Assembly: GCF_001270965.1 (NCBI RefSeq)
Contig: NZ_LGIA01000181.1
Span: forward strand, 1 to 64,000
Source of the DNA: Sunxiuqinia dokdonensis
GTDB taxonomy: Bacteria; Bacteroidota; Bacteroidia; Bacteroidales; Prolixibacteraceae
DNA length: 64,000 bases
Reading direction: 5' to 3'
Shown: positions 12,072-21,559 of the stretch, piece by piece
Layout: each line of letters opens with the position of its first letter
Position numbering within the stretch: position 1 is the stretch's first letter
Made by a program: the position numbers and the translations under genes
The notes under the pieces: generated by a model
What the model was told of the DNA's origin: nothing
What the model saw: only the letters and a program-made list of their open reading frames with translations
The model's database searches: none

Positions 12072-12565
12072 TTTAGTTGACTTAAAAATAGTTTGTTATT
12101 GAATAGACTTGACTGATGAGACGGATTTGATTAATAGGCTAAAAGTAAGGATTAACTTGAAAAAAATAAAACCTTTTGACTTGATAAGCCTGGGTGATCT
12201 ATCACGAATTGTTAGTTGGCGAACGAATAGGGTTGAATTTTGGGTAGATGAAAGAAGCCCTTTTTGTCACCTAAAACGATGATAGATGAGGTGATCATTT
12301 TTTCACAATAAGCGATCTTTAACTCGCAAATGAAAAAGTGCTCGAAATCCGCTGTGTTTGTTTGTTCATCAGTGTTCTGGCCGATATCCCTGATGAACTG
12401 CAAGCAAAAACATATTGATCGATTTCGATTTGATAGAATTCAATGTTAATTAATTGATAATTGTTTTTGGTAACTATTTTTTAACATTTTTGAACGAACA
12501 AAAATTTGGTACTATTGCCTCCGTTCTATAAAATGGGAAAAGTTTTTTTAAAAAAAATTGAAAAG
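12072..12565. other. gene-poor intergenic region
   Basis: AT-rich gap between the divergent oxidoreductase and oadG genes. A 63-codon minus-strand frame at 12212-12403 exists, but it has no recognisable family and no promoter signal, so I do not call it. The right end holds the oadG promoter. I see no repeats or RNA genes. Confidence 0.5.
12489..12517 (+). promoter_or_regulatory. oadG promoter
   Basis: TTTG at 12489-12492, a 17-base spacer, then TACTATTG at 12510-12517, one mismatch from TAnnTTTG. The predicted start near 12522 lies downstream of the first in-frame start at 12506, which supports translation from 12566. Confidence 0.5.
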
Positions 12566-12826
12566 ATGAGTGACTTAGGATTTGCATTACAGTTGATGGG
12601 AATTGGTATGATTACCGTGTTTATTATCCTTTCTCTGGTCGTATTGCTCGGCAATTTGATTATTCGTTTCGTGAATCAATATTTACCTGAAGAAGTTAGT
12701 CGAAAGGTAGAGCAAGTAGCCAATCAAACAAGCGACTTCAATCGGAAAAAGGTAGCCGCCATTGTCTCAGCTGTTAAAACCGTAACCGGTGGGAAAGGGC
12801 ATGTGACCAAAATTGAGAAGCTGTAA
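12566..12826 (+). CDS. OadG-type subunit of sodium-pumping decarboxylase
   Basis: Small gamma (delta) subunit of the biotin-dependent sodium-translocating oxaloacetate/methylmalonyl-CoA decarboxylase. The 86-residue product has one N-terminal membrane helix (ALQLMGIGMITVFIILSLVVLLGNLIIRF) followed by a charged tail, the normal layout. I choose MSDLGFAL over a start at 12506 because the membrane helix then begins at the N-terminus. First gene of a G-A-B operon. Confidence 0.85.
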   Translation: MSDLGFALQLMGIGMITVFIILSLVVLLGNLIIRFVNQYLPEEVSRKVEQVANQTSDFNRKKVAAIVSAVKTVTGGKGHVTKIEKL

Positions 12827-12890
12827 TCTCTGGGTTTTAACTGTCTTCTGAACATTTCTAAAAACCAATATAAAAAATTAACATAGCCTT

Positions 12891-14789
12891 ATGGAAAAGA
12901 GAAAAATCAAATTTTCATTGCTTTATCGTGACATGTGGCAGTCGTCGGGAAAATACCTGCCACGTGTTGATCAGTTAGTTAAAGTTGCACCACACATTGT
13001 AGAGATGGGATGTTTCGCGCGGGTTGAAACCAATGGTGGCGGCTTTGAGCAAATCAACCTGCTTTTTGGAGAAAACCCAAATAATGCGGTTCGCCAATGG
13101 ACCCAGCCTTTTAACGATGCCGGCATTCAGACGCACATGCTAGATCGGTCGTTGAATGGCTTGCGCATGAGTCCGGTGCCTGCCGATGTGCGGAAACTGA
13201 TGTACAAAGTAAAGAAAGCCCAGGGAACCGATATCACCCGTCCGTTCTGTGGCTTGAACGATGCCCGTAATATTCTGGATTCGATCCGTTATGCGAAGGA
13301 TGCCGGAATGATTGCGCAGGCTGCTTTAAGTTTAACCTATTCTGAAGTGCACACCGTAAAATACTATGTGGACCTGGCTGATGAACTGATTAAAGGCGGT
13401 GCCGATGAAATCTGTTTGAAAGATATGGCTGGTATTGGCCGTCCGGTTTGGTTGGGCGAAATCGTGAAAGGAATTAAGAAGTTGCACCCTGATACACCGC
13501 TGCAATATCACTCACACTCAGGTCCTGGTTTTGCCATGGCTTCTATTTTAGAGGTTTGTCGTGCCGGGGTCGAGTATGTTGATGTCGCCATGGAACCACT
13601 CTCATGGGGAACCGGTCATGTTGACCTGTTGGCCGTTCATGCCATGTTGCAAGATGCCGGTTTTGAGGTGCCTGAGATCAATATGGACGCCTACATGAAA
13701 GTGCGCAGCCTGACACAAAGCTTTATCGATGATTTTTTGGGTTATTACATCAACCCTAAAAACCGCTTTATGAACTCGCTGCTCATTGGCCCCGGTTTGC
13801 CCGGCGGTATGATGGGCTCGCTGATGGCCGACCTGGACAGCAACCTCGCCAGCATCAACAAATGGAAACTCAAACACAATCAGCCCGAATTGACACAGGA
13901 CGACCTGCTGGTAAAACTGTTCAACGAAGTGGAGCATATTTGGCCAATGGTTGGTTATCCGCCACTGGTGACGCCATACAGCCAGTACGTGAAGAACCTG
14001 GCCCTGATGAATGTGATGCAACTCGAAAAAGGCAAAGAGCGCTGGAGTATGATTGCCGATAATATTTGGGATATGCTGATGGGCAAAGGCGGTAAACTAC
14101 CTGGGAAACTGGCTCCCGAACTCCAGAAACTAGCGAAGGAAAACGGTAAGGAAGAGTTTACAGCCAATCCGCAAACCCTTTATCCTGACGCTTTGGATAC
14201 TTTCCGCAAGGAGATGGATAAAAATGGATGGGAATACGGACAGGATGATGAAGAATTGTTTGAGCTGGCCATGCATCCTGAACAATACCGTGCCTACAAA
14301 TCGGGCGAGGCGAAGAAAGCCTTTGAAGCTGATTTGGCCAAGAAGCGTGAAGAAGGTGCCGGCCTGCTTGAAGGAACCAAAAAGCCAGAAGCACCAGCTA
14401 CCACAGCGCCTGCCAGTTTCAACCCATCGACCATGATTATCGATGTGGATGGGGAGCAGTTCCGCGTTTCGGTAGCCTATGGCGACAGCCAACCAGCAGA
14501 AGCAACTGCACAGCCAGCCAAAGTTCAGGCAGCTCCGAAGCCGGCTGCCAGCGGGCCAGCCAAAGAGGTTGTGGCCCCGCTCGAAGGCAAGTTTTACCTG
14601 ACCAAAGAAAGTTCTGAAAAACCAATCAAAGTTGGTGATGTCGTTCATGAAGGCGACTTAATTGGCTATGTTGAAGCCATGAAAACCTTCAATGCCATTA
14701 AATCAGATGTGTCGGGAAAAGTGGTTGAGCTGCCCGTAGCAAACGGTTCAGAAGTAGAAGAAGACGACGTTTTAGTAAAAATCCAATAA
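12891..14789 (+). CDS. oadA: oxaloacetate/acyl-CoA decarboxylase alpha subunit with biotin domain
   Basis: Carboxyltransferase plus biotin-carrier subunit, 632 residues. The N-terminal HMGL-like TIM barrel (LLYRDMWQSSGKYLP, DEICLKDMAGIGRP, LQYHSHSGPG) transfers CO2 from the substrate to biotin. The pyruvate-carboxylase-type middle domain follows. An Ala/Pro-rich linker at about 500-560 leads to a biotinyl domain with VEAMKTFN, whose Lys is biotinylated. Together with OadG and OadB it should couple decarboxylation to sodium export. Oxaloacetate is the likely substrate by similarity, but methylmalonyl-type substrates cannot be excluded. Confidence 0.92.
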   Translation: MEKRKIKFSLLYRDMWQSSGKYLPRVDQLVKVAPHIVEMGCFARVETNGGGFEQINLLFGENPNNAVRQWTQPFNDAGIQTHMLDRSLNGLRMSPVPADVRKLMYKVKKAQGTDITRPFCGLNDARNILDSIRYAKDAGMIAQAALSLTYSEVHTVKYYVDLADELIKGGADEICLKDMAGIGRPVWLGEIVKGIKKLHPDTPLQYHSHSGPGFAMASILEVCRAGVEYVDVAMEPLSWGTGHVDLLAVHAMLQDAGFEVPEINMDAYMKVRSLTQSFIDDFLGYYINPKNRFMNSLLIGPGLPGGMMGSLMADLDSNLASINKWKLKHNQPELTQDDLLVKLFNEVEHIWPMVGYPPLVTPYSQYVKNLALMNVMQLEKGKERWSMIADNIWDMLMGKGGKLPGKLAPELQKLAKENGKEEFTANPQTLYPDALDTFRKEMDKNGWEYGQDDEELFELAMHPEQYRAYKSGEAKKAFEADLAKKREEGAGLLEGTKKPEAPATTAPASFNPSTMIIDVDGEQFRVSVAYGDSQPAEATAQPAKVQAAPKPAASGPAKEVVAPLEGKFYLTKESSEKPIKVGDVVHEGDLIGYVEAMKTFNAIKSDVSGKVVELPVANGSEVEEDDVLVKIQ

Positions 14790-14804
14790 CAGAAAATCCT
14801 GCAT

Positions 14805-16016
14805 ATGTCTATTATAGAGAAACTCTATCACATGACTGCCATCCAGGATATTGTTAATGGACCCGGAACGCTGTTGATGTTGGTGATTGGGGGAGTACTT
14901 TTATACTTGGGAATCAAGAAAAAGTATGAGCCGCTCTTGCTGATTCCAATCGCTTTCGGGCTTATTTTAGCGAACCTTCCTGGGGGAGGCATGAGTGTTG
15001 TTCCTTCCGAATTTATTGAATTGGACGGGCATCGGTATAAAAACCTGTTTGAAATTGCGAACGATCATGGAATCATGAATTTCCTGTATTACTCGCTGAT
15101 AAAAACCGGATTCTTACCGCCCATTATTTTTATGGGGGTGGGGGCCTTAACCGATTTTGGTCCCATGTTGCGCAACCTTCGGCTGGCTTTTTTTGGTGCG
15201 GCAGCTCAAATCGGCATTTTTGCCGTGCTGCTTTCTTCCATTGCCCTGGGATTTACCCCTGCTGAGGCTGCTTCGTTGGGGATTATTGGTGGAGCTGATG
15301 GTCCAACGGCCATTTACACCACCATTATGTTGGCGCCACACTTGCTGGGACCCATTGCCATCGCTGCCTATTCGTACATGGCCTTAGTTCCGGTAATTGT
15401 TCCTTTAGTGACCCGCCTGTTGTGTTCCGAAAAGGAATTGAAAATCAACATGAAGGAGATGGATAAATTGTATCCGTCAAAAAATAAGATCAAAAACCTG
15501 AAAGCCGTTAAAATTGCTTTTCCCATCGTGTTGGGAATTGTGGTTTCCATTTTTGTGCCTTCGTCGGTTCCGCTGCTGGGGATGCTGTTCTTCGGCAACC
15601 TTATTAAAGAAGTGGGTGTTACTGTGGCCCGTTTGTCCGACGCGGCTACCGGTTCGATCATGAACACGGCGACCATCTTTTTGGGTTTGACTGTTGGTGC
15701 GACCATGACGTCGGAAGTTTTTCTGAATTCGCGGACGATCATGATTATCGTGGGTGGTTTTATAGCGTTTGCCATTTCCATTGCCGGAGGTATTGCAGCG
15801 GTTAAAGTCTATAATTTGCTGGCCAGGAAAAAGATCAACCCGCTGATTGGAGCGACTGGCCTCAGTGCGGTGCCCATGGCCTCGCGTGTGGCCAATGAGA
15901 TAGCCCTTAAATACGATTCAAAAAATCATGTCCTGCAGTATTGCATGGCTAGTAATATTTCTGGAGTAATTGGTTCGGCCGTTGCTGCCGGGGTACTGAT
16001 TTCGTTCTTGGGATAA
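14805..16016 (+). CDS. oadB: sodium-translocating decarboxylase beta subunit
   Basis: Integral membrane subunit, 403 residues with roughly ten helices, that decarboxylates carboxybiotin and pumps sodium outward. The conserved GIIGGADGPTAIYTT segment carries the functionally essential Asp, and the GSAVAAGVLISFLG end is typical. Fifteen bases after oadA. A strong terminator follows, closing the operon. Confidence 0.93.
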   Translation: MSIIEKLYHMTAIQDIVNGPGTLLMLVIGGVLLYLGIKKKYEPLLLIPIAFGLILANLPGGGMSVVPSEFIELDGHRYKNLFEIANDHGIMNFLYYSLIKTGFLPPIIFMGVGALTDFGPMLRNLRLAFFGAAAQIGIFAVLLSSIALGFTPAEAASLGIIGGADGPTAIYTTIMLAPHLLGPIAIAAYSYMALVPVIVPLVTRLLCSEKELKINMKEMDKLYPSKNKIKNLKAVKIAFPIVLGIVVSIFVPSSVPLLGMLFFGNLIKEVGVTVARLSDAATGSIMNTATIFLGLTVGATMTSEVFLNSRTIMIIVGGFIAFAISIAGGIAAVKVYNLLARKKINPLIGATGLSAVPMASRVANEIALKYDSKNHVLQYCMASNISGVIGSAVAAGVLISFLG

Positions 16017-16036
16017 GCGCCGCATAAACTTTTCTA

Positions 16037-16068
16037 AAAGGCCTCATCCTTTGCGGGTGGGGCTTTTT
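16037..16068 (+). terminator. terminator of the oad operon
   Basis: AGGCCTCATCC pairs imperfectly with GGGTGGGGCTT around TTTGC, followed by seven T. Confidence 0.8.
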
Positions 16069-16118
16069 TTGCTTGGGTTTTATGCTTAGTTTCACAGCCA
16101 GCTTAAAACGAAGTGAAC

Positions 16119-16337
16119 ATGCAAAAAAGAAAGCTCCGCAAACTGATCCGAAATCTGCTGATGGCGCTCACGGTAATCAACTTTTTGGCGCTGGTGGTGG
16201 CCTTAACCAATTTTGTTCCGGATAATCCGCTGGTTGACTACCGCCTGCTATTGGGAATAAGCTTCATCGTAGTTGCCGCCTCGGCACGCCTGGTTTGCAA
16301 CAGTTGCGAAAAGGAGCAGCCAGCCGAAGTGAGTTAA
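16119..16337 (+). CDS. small two-helix membrane protein, unknown
   Basis: A 72-residue basic protein with two hydrophobic segments (LLMALTVINFLALVVALTNF and YRLLLGISFIVVAASARLV) and a short Cys-containing tail (CNSCEKEQ). I use the ATG at 16119 rather than a GTG six bases earlier. No family recognised. It stands alone between the oad terminator and the convergent ppc gene. Confidence 0.6.
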   Translation: MQKRKLRKLIRNLLMALTVINFLALVVALTNFVPDNPLVDYRLLLGISFIVVAASARLVCNSCEKEQPAEVS

Positions 16338-16422
16338 TTGCAAATGGTGATGAACCCACAAGCCCGGAGGTGTATCCCCCGGGCCTGTTGCACATTCCTA
16401 AAAATCGATTACGGTTTGATGA

Positions 16423-19131
16423 TCAACCTGTGTTTTTTAAACCGCTCGATAATGAATTGATCAAACTGAGCAGTTTGGTTAGCATTTTGTCTTTCTCAAT
16501 GCTGTTTTCATCATCGATATTTCTCCATTCTTTGAGGTATTCCCGGTGGAGTTTGTGGAGGATTTTCAATTTCCGGTCTCTCCATTCCAGGTTGTCGTAT
16601 TGCCCTTTCCGTCTGCTGGCCGACGATTCGCCAAAAAGCTCTTCAATCATGGTCAGGCCATTGTTGTAATCGGTCAGTATTTTTTTCATGAACAACGCCC
16701 TTTCTTCGGAATTATCGTCAAGTTGAGCGTAAAGCTCCATGATTTCTGTGTTCGAAAGAATGAGGTTGGTTTCGGTTTGAATCATTAGAAACTTAAAGAA
16801 AGTCCAATCCTTAATCGCCTTTTTAAGTTGACTGTGGGCTTCTGGTTTTTCTGCTTTCAATATTTTCAACGCTTCACCAAGTCCGTACCACCCGGTAATT
16901 GTAATTCGCGAAAGGTTCCAGCTGAATACCCACGGAATGGCACGCAGGTCGTTAAGTGTTCTGGTACCGGTTCTTCTGGCGGGCCTGGAGCCAATTTTAC
17001 TTTTTTCCAGCACGTCGATGCAAGTTACCTGGCTGTAAAAATTGATGAAGCCCGGTGTTTCAATTAAATTCCGGTAATGCTCAAATGATTTTTGAGCTAA
17101 AAACTCCATGGTTTCGTGCGGATAAGTCTCCTCGCTTGCGCTCATCTGGCTTCTGATGGTTTGTTTGGCTACTCCCGAGGTCAATGCATTTAAATTGTAG
17201 GTTGCCGTTAGCGGATTGCCAAATTGCTGAGCAACAGACTCGCCCTGCACCGTAATCTTAATGGTGCCGTTTACCGTATTGGTGGGCATACTTTCCAAAA
17301 ATCGGTGATATTTACCGCCGCCCCTGCTGATGGTTCCACCAGTTCCGTGGAAAAAGAAAACGTCAACTTTATTTTTTCGGCCCACAGCGGAGAGTTCGTT
17401 TTCGGCTTTAAATAAATTCCATTTACTGGCAATCGTTCCGCCATCTTTATTGCTGTCGCTATAGCCCAACATCACTTCTTGTTTATGCGAAATAGTTGAT
17501 TGCCGCTGTTTGGTTATCGGATGTTGCAGGAAGTTGTCCAATATTTTTGGTCCATTCAGCAGGTCTTCAATGGTTTCCAAAAGCGGAACGACGCTGATGT
17601 TGGTATTCAGCAGCTGGGTTTCGCGCATTAAAAGATAAACCACCAGCAAATCGCTCAGATTCCGGGTCATGCTAACAATAAAAGAGCCAATGCCTTCGGA
17701 TCCATATTGGTTGATGTGATGCCGAACTGCCCGGTAGCAGTCCAATACATTGTCTGCTTCCGTTCCGTACGAAATCGTAATGTCCGTGATCAGGGCGTGA
17801 CTTTCGAGTACGCTATTCAAATAACTGACGCGCTTTTCTTCGTCCCAATTTTCGAAATCGTGGTCTTTTTCACCATTCGACTTTAAAATCTGCGAGATGG
17901 CTTTATCATGAAAGGCACTATTTTGCCGGATATCGAGTTTTGCCAGGTGAAAGCCAAAACATTGGACTGCTCTTTCTACCGGGAATAATAAATCTTCGGA
18001 CAGACCTCTCAGCCCATTTTCTGCAAGAACTGTTCTCAGAAATTTCAGATCTTCGGCCAGTGCTTTGCTGGATCGGTAGTGGGCGTTGGCATCGGTGTTT
18101 TTTTCAGAAATTGTATTTTCCAATTGCAGTAAAATCAGGCTCACGTATTGTCGCCAAGGCTCATAAGGATTTCTGCGAACAGCTTTTTCGCCTAACTTGC
18201 CCAATGCGGTCGATTTTTTCTCAATCATTTCGGATAAGAAAAAAGGAACCGGATTGCTAATAGCGGAAACAGAAAGTTTGCTGGCCAAAGTTTTCAATTG
18301 TAACTTAATCAGCGAAAGTGCTTTTTTTCGGTGTAGCAATAAGGTCTCCTGAGTGATACCCGGGGTGACAAACGGGTGTCCGTCCCGGTCGCCGCCCACC
18401 CAACTTCCGAAACTGATTTTCGGAAAGAAATCGGGATTCTTAATCTTATGCGGGTTTAGTCCCATTTCAATCCAGGAGCTTTTTAGTTGCTGGTCACTTT
18501 TCTCCAATGCCACCGGAAAAACTTTGCTTAAATAGTAAATCGTATTGGCTCTTTCATCCCTGATGTCGGGTTTTTCCAGGTAAATTTCGCCAGTTCGCCA
18601 CCATCTTTCCAGCAGATTGATAATCTTTTCTTTTATTTCAATCTGCTCAAGCTTGCTGAGAGATACATTTTCTTTTTTAACCAATAGCAAATACAATTCG
18701 CGGTGAATTTCAATCACCGTAACCCTTTTGGCTTCTGTAGGATGCGCTGTCAGGACAGGAATAACGTTGACCTGTGATATTGCCTTGAGCATTTCATCTT
18801 CATCGACACCTTGATCTTTCCAAATTCTAAACGCCTCGGCCCAAGAACCTCTGATGGAGGTGATACTCTCCTGGTTTCTCATTTTCCTTCGGTACTGCGT
18901 GGCAGCATTTTCTTCTACCAAAGTCATCAGCTGGAAGTAAATACTGAGTGATTGTATCACTTTTTCAACCGAAATATTACCATGGTCGGTTACCGAAAAA
19001 TCTTGTGGATCGCGATCGATTAAAGGGATGATTTCAGATTCATTAATCCTGCGTAACATCTCGGTATAGCAGTCAATAATGAAATGTCTGTCATCGGTTA
19101 TTTTCTGAAATGGACTCTCAATATTCTTCAT
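16423..19131 (-). CDS. ppc: phosphoenolpyruvate carboxylase
   Basis: Carboxylates PEP to oxaloacetate, the anaplerotic reaction. The 902-residue protein has TAHPTEAKR (catalytic His), GYSDSNKDGG, FHGTGGTISRGGG (a variant of the usual FHGRGGSVGRGGG loop: the Arg and one Gly are replaced by Thr and Ile-type residues) and the invariant C-terminal NTG. Full length. It faces the oad operon, whose substrate would be its product. Confidence 0.95.
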   Translation of the reverse strand: MKNIESPFQKITDDRHFIIDCYTEMLRRINESEIIPLIDRDPQDFSVTDHGNISVEKVIQSLSIYFQLMTLVEENAATQYRRKMRNQESITSIRGSWAEAFRIWKDQGVDEDEMLKAISQVNVIPVLTAHPTEAKRVTVIEIHRELYLLLVKKENVSLSKLEQIEIKEKIINLLERWWRTGEIYLEKPDIRDERANTIYYLSKVFPVALEKSDQQLKSSWIEMGLNPHKIKNPDFFPKISFGSWVGGDRDGHPFVTPGITQETLLLHRKKALSLIKLQLKTLASKLSVSAISNPVPFFLSEMIEKKSTALGKLGEKAVRRNPYEPWRQYVSLILLQLENTISEKNTDANAHYRSSKALAEDLKFLRTVLAENGLRGLSEDLLFPVERAVQCFGFHLAKLDIRQNSAFHDKAISQILKSNGEKDHDFENWDEEKRVSYLNSVLESHALITDITISYGTEADNVLDCYRAVRHHINQYGSEGIGSFIVSMTRNLSDLLVVYLLMRETQLLNTNISVVPLLETIEDLLNGPKILDNFLQHPITKQRQSTISHKQEVMLGYSDSNKDGGTIASKWNLFKAENELSAVGRKNKVDVFFFHGTGGTISRGGGKYHRFLESMPTNTVNGTIKITVQGESVAQQFGNPLTATYNLNALTSGVAKQTIRSQMSASEETYPHETMEFLAQKSFEHYRNLIETPGFINFYSQVTCIDVLEKSKIGSRPARRTGTRTLNDLRAIPWVFSWNLSRITITGWYGLGEALKILKAEKPEAHSQLKKAIKDWTFFKFLMIQTETNLILSNTEIMELYAQLDDNSEERALFMKKILTDYNNGLTMIEELFGESSASRRKGQYDNLEWRDRKLKILHKLHREYLKEWRNIDDENSIEKDKMLTKLLSLINSLSSGLKNTG

Positions 19132-19170
19132 ATATTAAAATATTTTGAATGGATGTGGAAAATAATAGCA

Positions 19171-19178
19171 CAAAAATA
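19171..19178 (-). promoter_or_regulatory. -7 element of the ppc promoter
   Basis: Read on the minus strand the sequence is TATTTTTG, a perfect TAnnTTTG, about 40 bases upstream of the ppc ATG. No clear -33 TTTG. Confidence 0.45.
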
Positions 19179-19224
19179 AAAGTAATAATAAGGGTTCGTT
19201 AGGGCAAGTTTGAGGCAGCAAAAC

Positions 19225-19258
19225 AAAAAAGGGAAAAAACCGAAGCTTCTTCCCTTTT
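19225..19258 (-). terminator. terminator downstream of tRNA-Phe
   Basis: On the minus strand AAAAGGGA pairs with TCCCTTTT across a GAAGCTTC-containing loop, with a longer T run on the 3' side. It separates the tRNA transcript from ppc. Confidence 0.7.
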
Positions 19259-19261
19259 GAG

Positions 19262-19334
<73 letters not shown>

Positions 19335-19352
19335 ATTGGTGTTTTGCGCTGG

Positions 19353-19382
19353 CAAATATAAGTCAAAATATTTAACTACAAA
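19353..19382 (-). promoter_or_regulatory. tRNA-Phe promoter
   Basis: On the minus strand TTTG (19379-19382), an 18-base spacer and TATATTTG (19353-19360) match the Bacteroidota consensus. The predicted start lies about 12 bases before the mature tRNA. Confidence 0.75.
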
Positions 19383-19504
19383 ACAAATTTTTGTCCTGAA
19401 ACAGTAAAAAAATCAAGGCTTCTGCAGAACCTTTTCTTTTTCATGGATTTATCAATTGAATTTTCCGCTACCTTTTCTACTTTTGCACTCCAATTCAAGA
19501 GAAC

Positions 19505-20725
19505 GTGAAAATAAATACCCATACATTAAACAATGGGATCCGGCTAATTCACCAGCAAGTGGAGTCGCCGGCTGCTCATTTTGGCATCATTTTAAACACC
19601 GGCTCCCGAGACGAAGCGCCCCATCAACAGGGCATGGCTCATTTTATCGAGCATGTTATTTTTAAGGGGACCAAAAAGCGCAAGGCCTATCACATCCTAA
19701 GCCGGATTGAAGATGTAGGCGGCGAGATCAACGCTTTTACGTCGAAAGAAGAAACGGCTGTTTATGCATCGTTTTTGAATGAACACTATGGCCGGAGTAT
19801 GGAGCTGATCAGCGATATTTTGACGAACAGCACCTTTCCTGTCAGGGAGGTGGAACGCGAAAAGGAGGTGGTGCTCGAAGAAATTAATTCCTACAAGGAT
19901 AGTCCTTCGGAGTTGATTTTTGATGATTTTGATGAATTGCTTTTTGATGGTCACCCGATTGCCCGAAATATTCTGGGAACTCCGGATCATGTTAAGTCGT
20001 TCAGTCGTGACGATATTTTTCAGTTCCTCCAGGATAATTATCACACCGATGAAATGGTGTTGAGCTCGGTGGGCAATATTTCGTTTGAGAAATTTTTGCT
20101 GCTGGCCGAAAAGTACTTTGCCCCGATACCGCCGCGCCTTCGGACAGAGAAACGCCTGGTGTTTAATCATTATACACCGGGCACCCGGCAGGTGAAACGC
20201 GACACGTTTCAAACGCACTGTGTAATTGGTAACATTGCCTACAATGCGCAAGACAAAAAACGCATGGGCATGGTTTTACTCAACAATATTTTGGGCGGAC
20301 AGTCGATGAACTCGCGGCTAAACCTGGCTTTGCGCGAACGAAACGGGATGGCATACAACGTGGAATCGGGTTACACGGCGTATTCAGACACGGGCCAGTT
20401 TAGTGTGTACTTCGGAACCGAACATGAAAACCTGGACCGGGCACTCAGCCTGGTGAATAAGGAATTCAGGTTGCTGAAAAATAAGGAATTGGGGATTTTG
20501 CAACTCAGCAAAGCCAAAAAGCAGTTGATTGGACAAATTGCCCTGTCGAGCGAAAACCGCGACGACCTGATGCTGACCCTCGGCAAAAGTTTTTTGCTTT
20601 ACAACAAAGTGGACAGTTTGCCGCGAATCTACCAGAAAATTGAAGCCATTACCGGACAGCAACTCCTGGAGGTTGCCAATGAAATTTTTGATGAACGGCA
20701 GTTGAGCATTTTAACCTACGAATAA
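19505..20725 (+). CDS. M16 family zinc metalloprotease
   Basis: Pitrilysin/processing-peptidase-like enzyme of 406 residues. The inverted zinc motif HFIEH sits at residues 46-50 (GMAHFIEHVIFKGT) and the second ligand Glu lies in the ETAVYASF segment. The start is a GTG at 19505, followed by the family opening HTLNNGIRLIHQ. There is no signal peptide, so it is probably cytoplasmic. The stop overlaps the next ATG by one base, indicating translational coupling. Confidence 0.9.
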   Translation: MKINTHTLNNGIRLIHQQVESPAAHFGIILNTGSRDEAPHQQGMAHFIEHVIFKGTKKRKAYHILSRIEDVGGEINAFTSKEETAVYASFLNEHYGRSMELISDILTNSTFPVREVEREKEVVLEEINSYKDSPSELIFDDFDELLFDGHPIARNILGTPDHVKSFSRDDIFQFLQDNYHTDEMVLSSVGNISFEKFLLLAEKYFAPIPPRLRTEKRLVFNHYTPGTRQVKRDTFQTHCVIGNIAYNAQDKKRMGMVLLNNILGGQSMNSRLNLALRERNGMAYNVESGYTAYSDTGQFSVYFGTEHENLDRALSLVNKEFRLLKNKELGILQLSKAKKQLIGQIALSSENRDDLMLTLGKSFLLYNKVDSLPRIYQKIEAITGQQLLEVANEIFDERQLSILTYE

Positions 20726-21363
20726 TGGAACAATCGGTTGAACTTGAAAATTATATCTTAGCGCTTCTTGAAGATGAAGACCCGCTGTTGCAGGAGCTGG
20801 CACGCGATACCTTTCTGAATGTGCTTCGACCGCGCATGCTTTCGGGCCATATCCAGGGCAGTGTGCTCACCATGCTGAGCCAGATGGTTCACCCCAAACG
20901 AATTCTGGAAATTGGCACCTACACGGGCTATTCGGCTATTTGCCTGGCCAAAGGGCTTCAGGAGCAGGGGTATTTGCACACCATTGAGATCAACGATGAG
21001 TTGGAAAATATGGCCCGCAAATACTTCGAAAAAGCAGGTTTTGAGCATCAAGTCCTGCAACATATTGGCGATGCCAAAGCGATTATTCCCACTTTGCAGG
21101 AATATTTTGACTTGGTTTTTATTGATGGCGATAAGCGCGATTACGTGGCTTACTTCGATCTGGTGATTGATAAAGTCCCTTCGGGTGGAATTATCATTGC
21201 TGACAATATTTTGTGGAGCGGCAAAGTGGTGGAGATTCCGGATCCGAATGATGAACAGACCCAGGGAATTCTGGCTTTTAACCAAAAGGTGAAAGATGAC
21301 CCGCGCGTGAGTCAAACCATTTTGCCCTTGCGCGATGGATTGATGATCATCCGGAAGAAATAG
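20725..21363 (+). CDS. O-methyltransferase, family 3 (COMT-like)
   Basis: SAM-dependent O-methyltransferase of 212 residues. Motif I is ILEIGTYTGYSAICLAKGL. Metal-site acidic residues occur in LVFIDGDKRDY and IIADNILWSG. The acceptor substrate is unknown. Coupled to the M16 protease gene by a one-base overlap; this pairing recurs in Bacteroidota as far as I recall. Confidence 0.9.
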   Translation: MEQSVELENYILALLEDEDPLLQELARDTFLNVLRPRMLSGHIQGSVLTMLSQMVHPKRILEIGTYTGYSAICLAKGLQEQGYLHTIEINDELENMARKYFEKAGFEHQVLQHIGDAKAIIPTLQEYFDLVFIDGDKRDYVAYFDLVIDKVPSGGIIIADNILWSGKVVEIPDPNDEQTQGILAFNQKVKDDPRVSQTILPLRDGLMIIRKK

Positions 21364-21386
21364 CGTAACTGGGTGCTGAACAAACT

Positions 21387-21436
21387 GATACTGATACTTG
21401 ATGCTTGATACTTGATACTTGATGCTTGATGATTGA
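21387..21436. repeat. degenerate 10-bp tandem repeat
   Basis: About five units of GATACTTGAT / GATGCTTGAT in a row. A related fragment (GATTCTCGATGCTTGACTG) occurs near 23580. It lies in the intergenic gap between the methyltransferase and hydrogenase genes. A hairpin ATTGAG/CTCAAT (21432-21450) follows without a T-tract. Confidence 0.7.
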
Positions 21437-21559
21437 GTCGGTAGCTCAATAACTTGAAAAACTCAGTTCACTTCGACAAGTTAAATTCAGGTGATTCCAT
21501 TGGATAACCAGAAACTCGAAACCCGAAACTCTTTAGGTGGGTCATTGAATTTAGAAGGA

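Noticed and set aside
12212-12403. 63-codon minus-strand frame in the gap before oadG
   Set aside because: No family, no promoter element and ordinary intergenic composition; length is within chance.
16362-16384. GC-rich hairpin GCCCGG/CCGGGC between the small membrane protein and ppc
   Set aside because: No T tract on either strand, so not called as a terminator, although it may weakly separate the convergent genes.
21387-21436. Short regular repeats considered as a CRISPR array
   Set aside because: Units are 10 bp, contiguous and degenerate with no spacers; there are no cas genes in the window.
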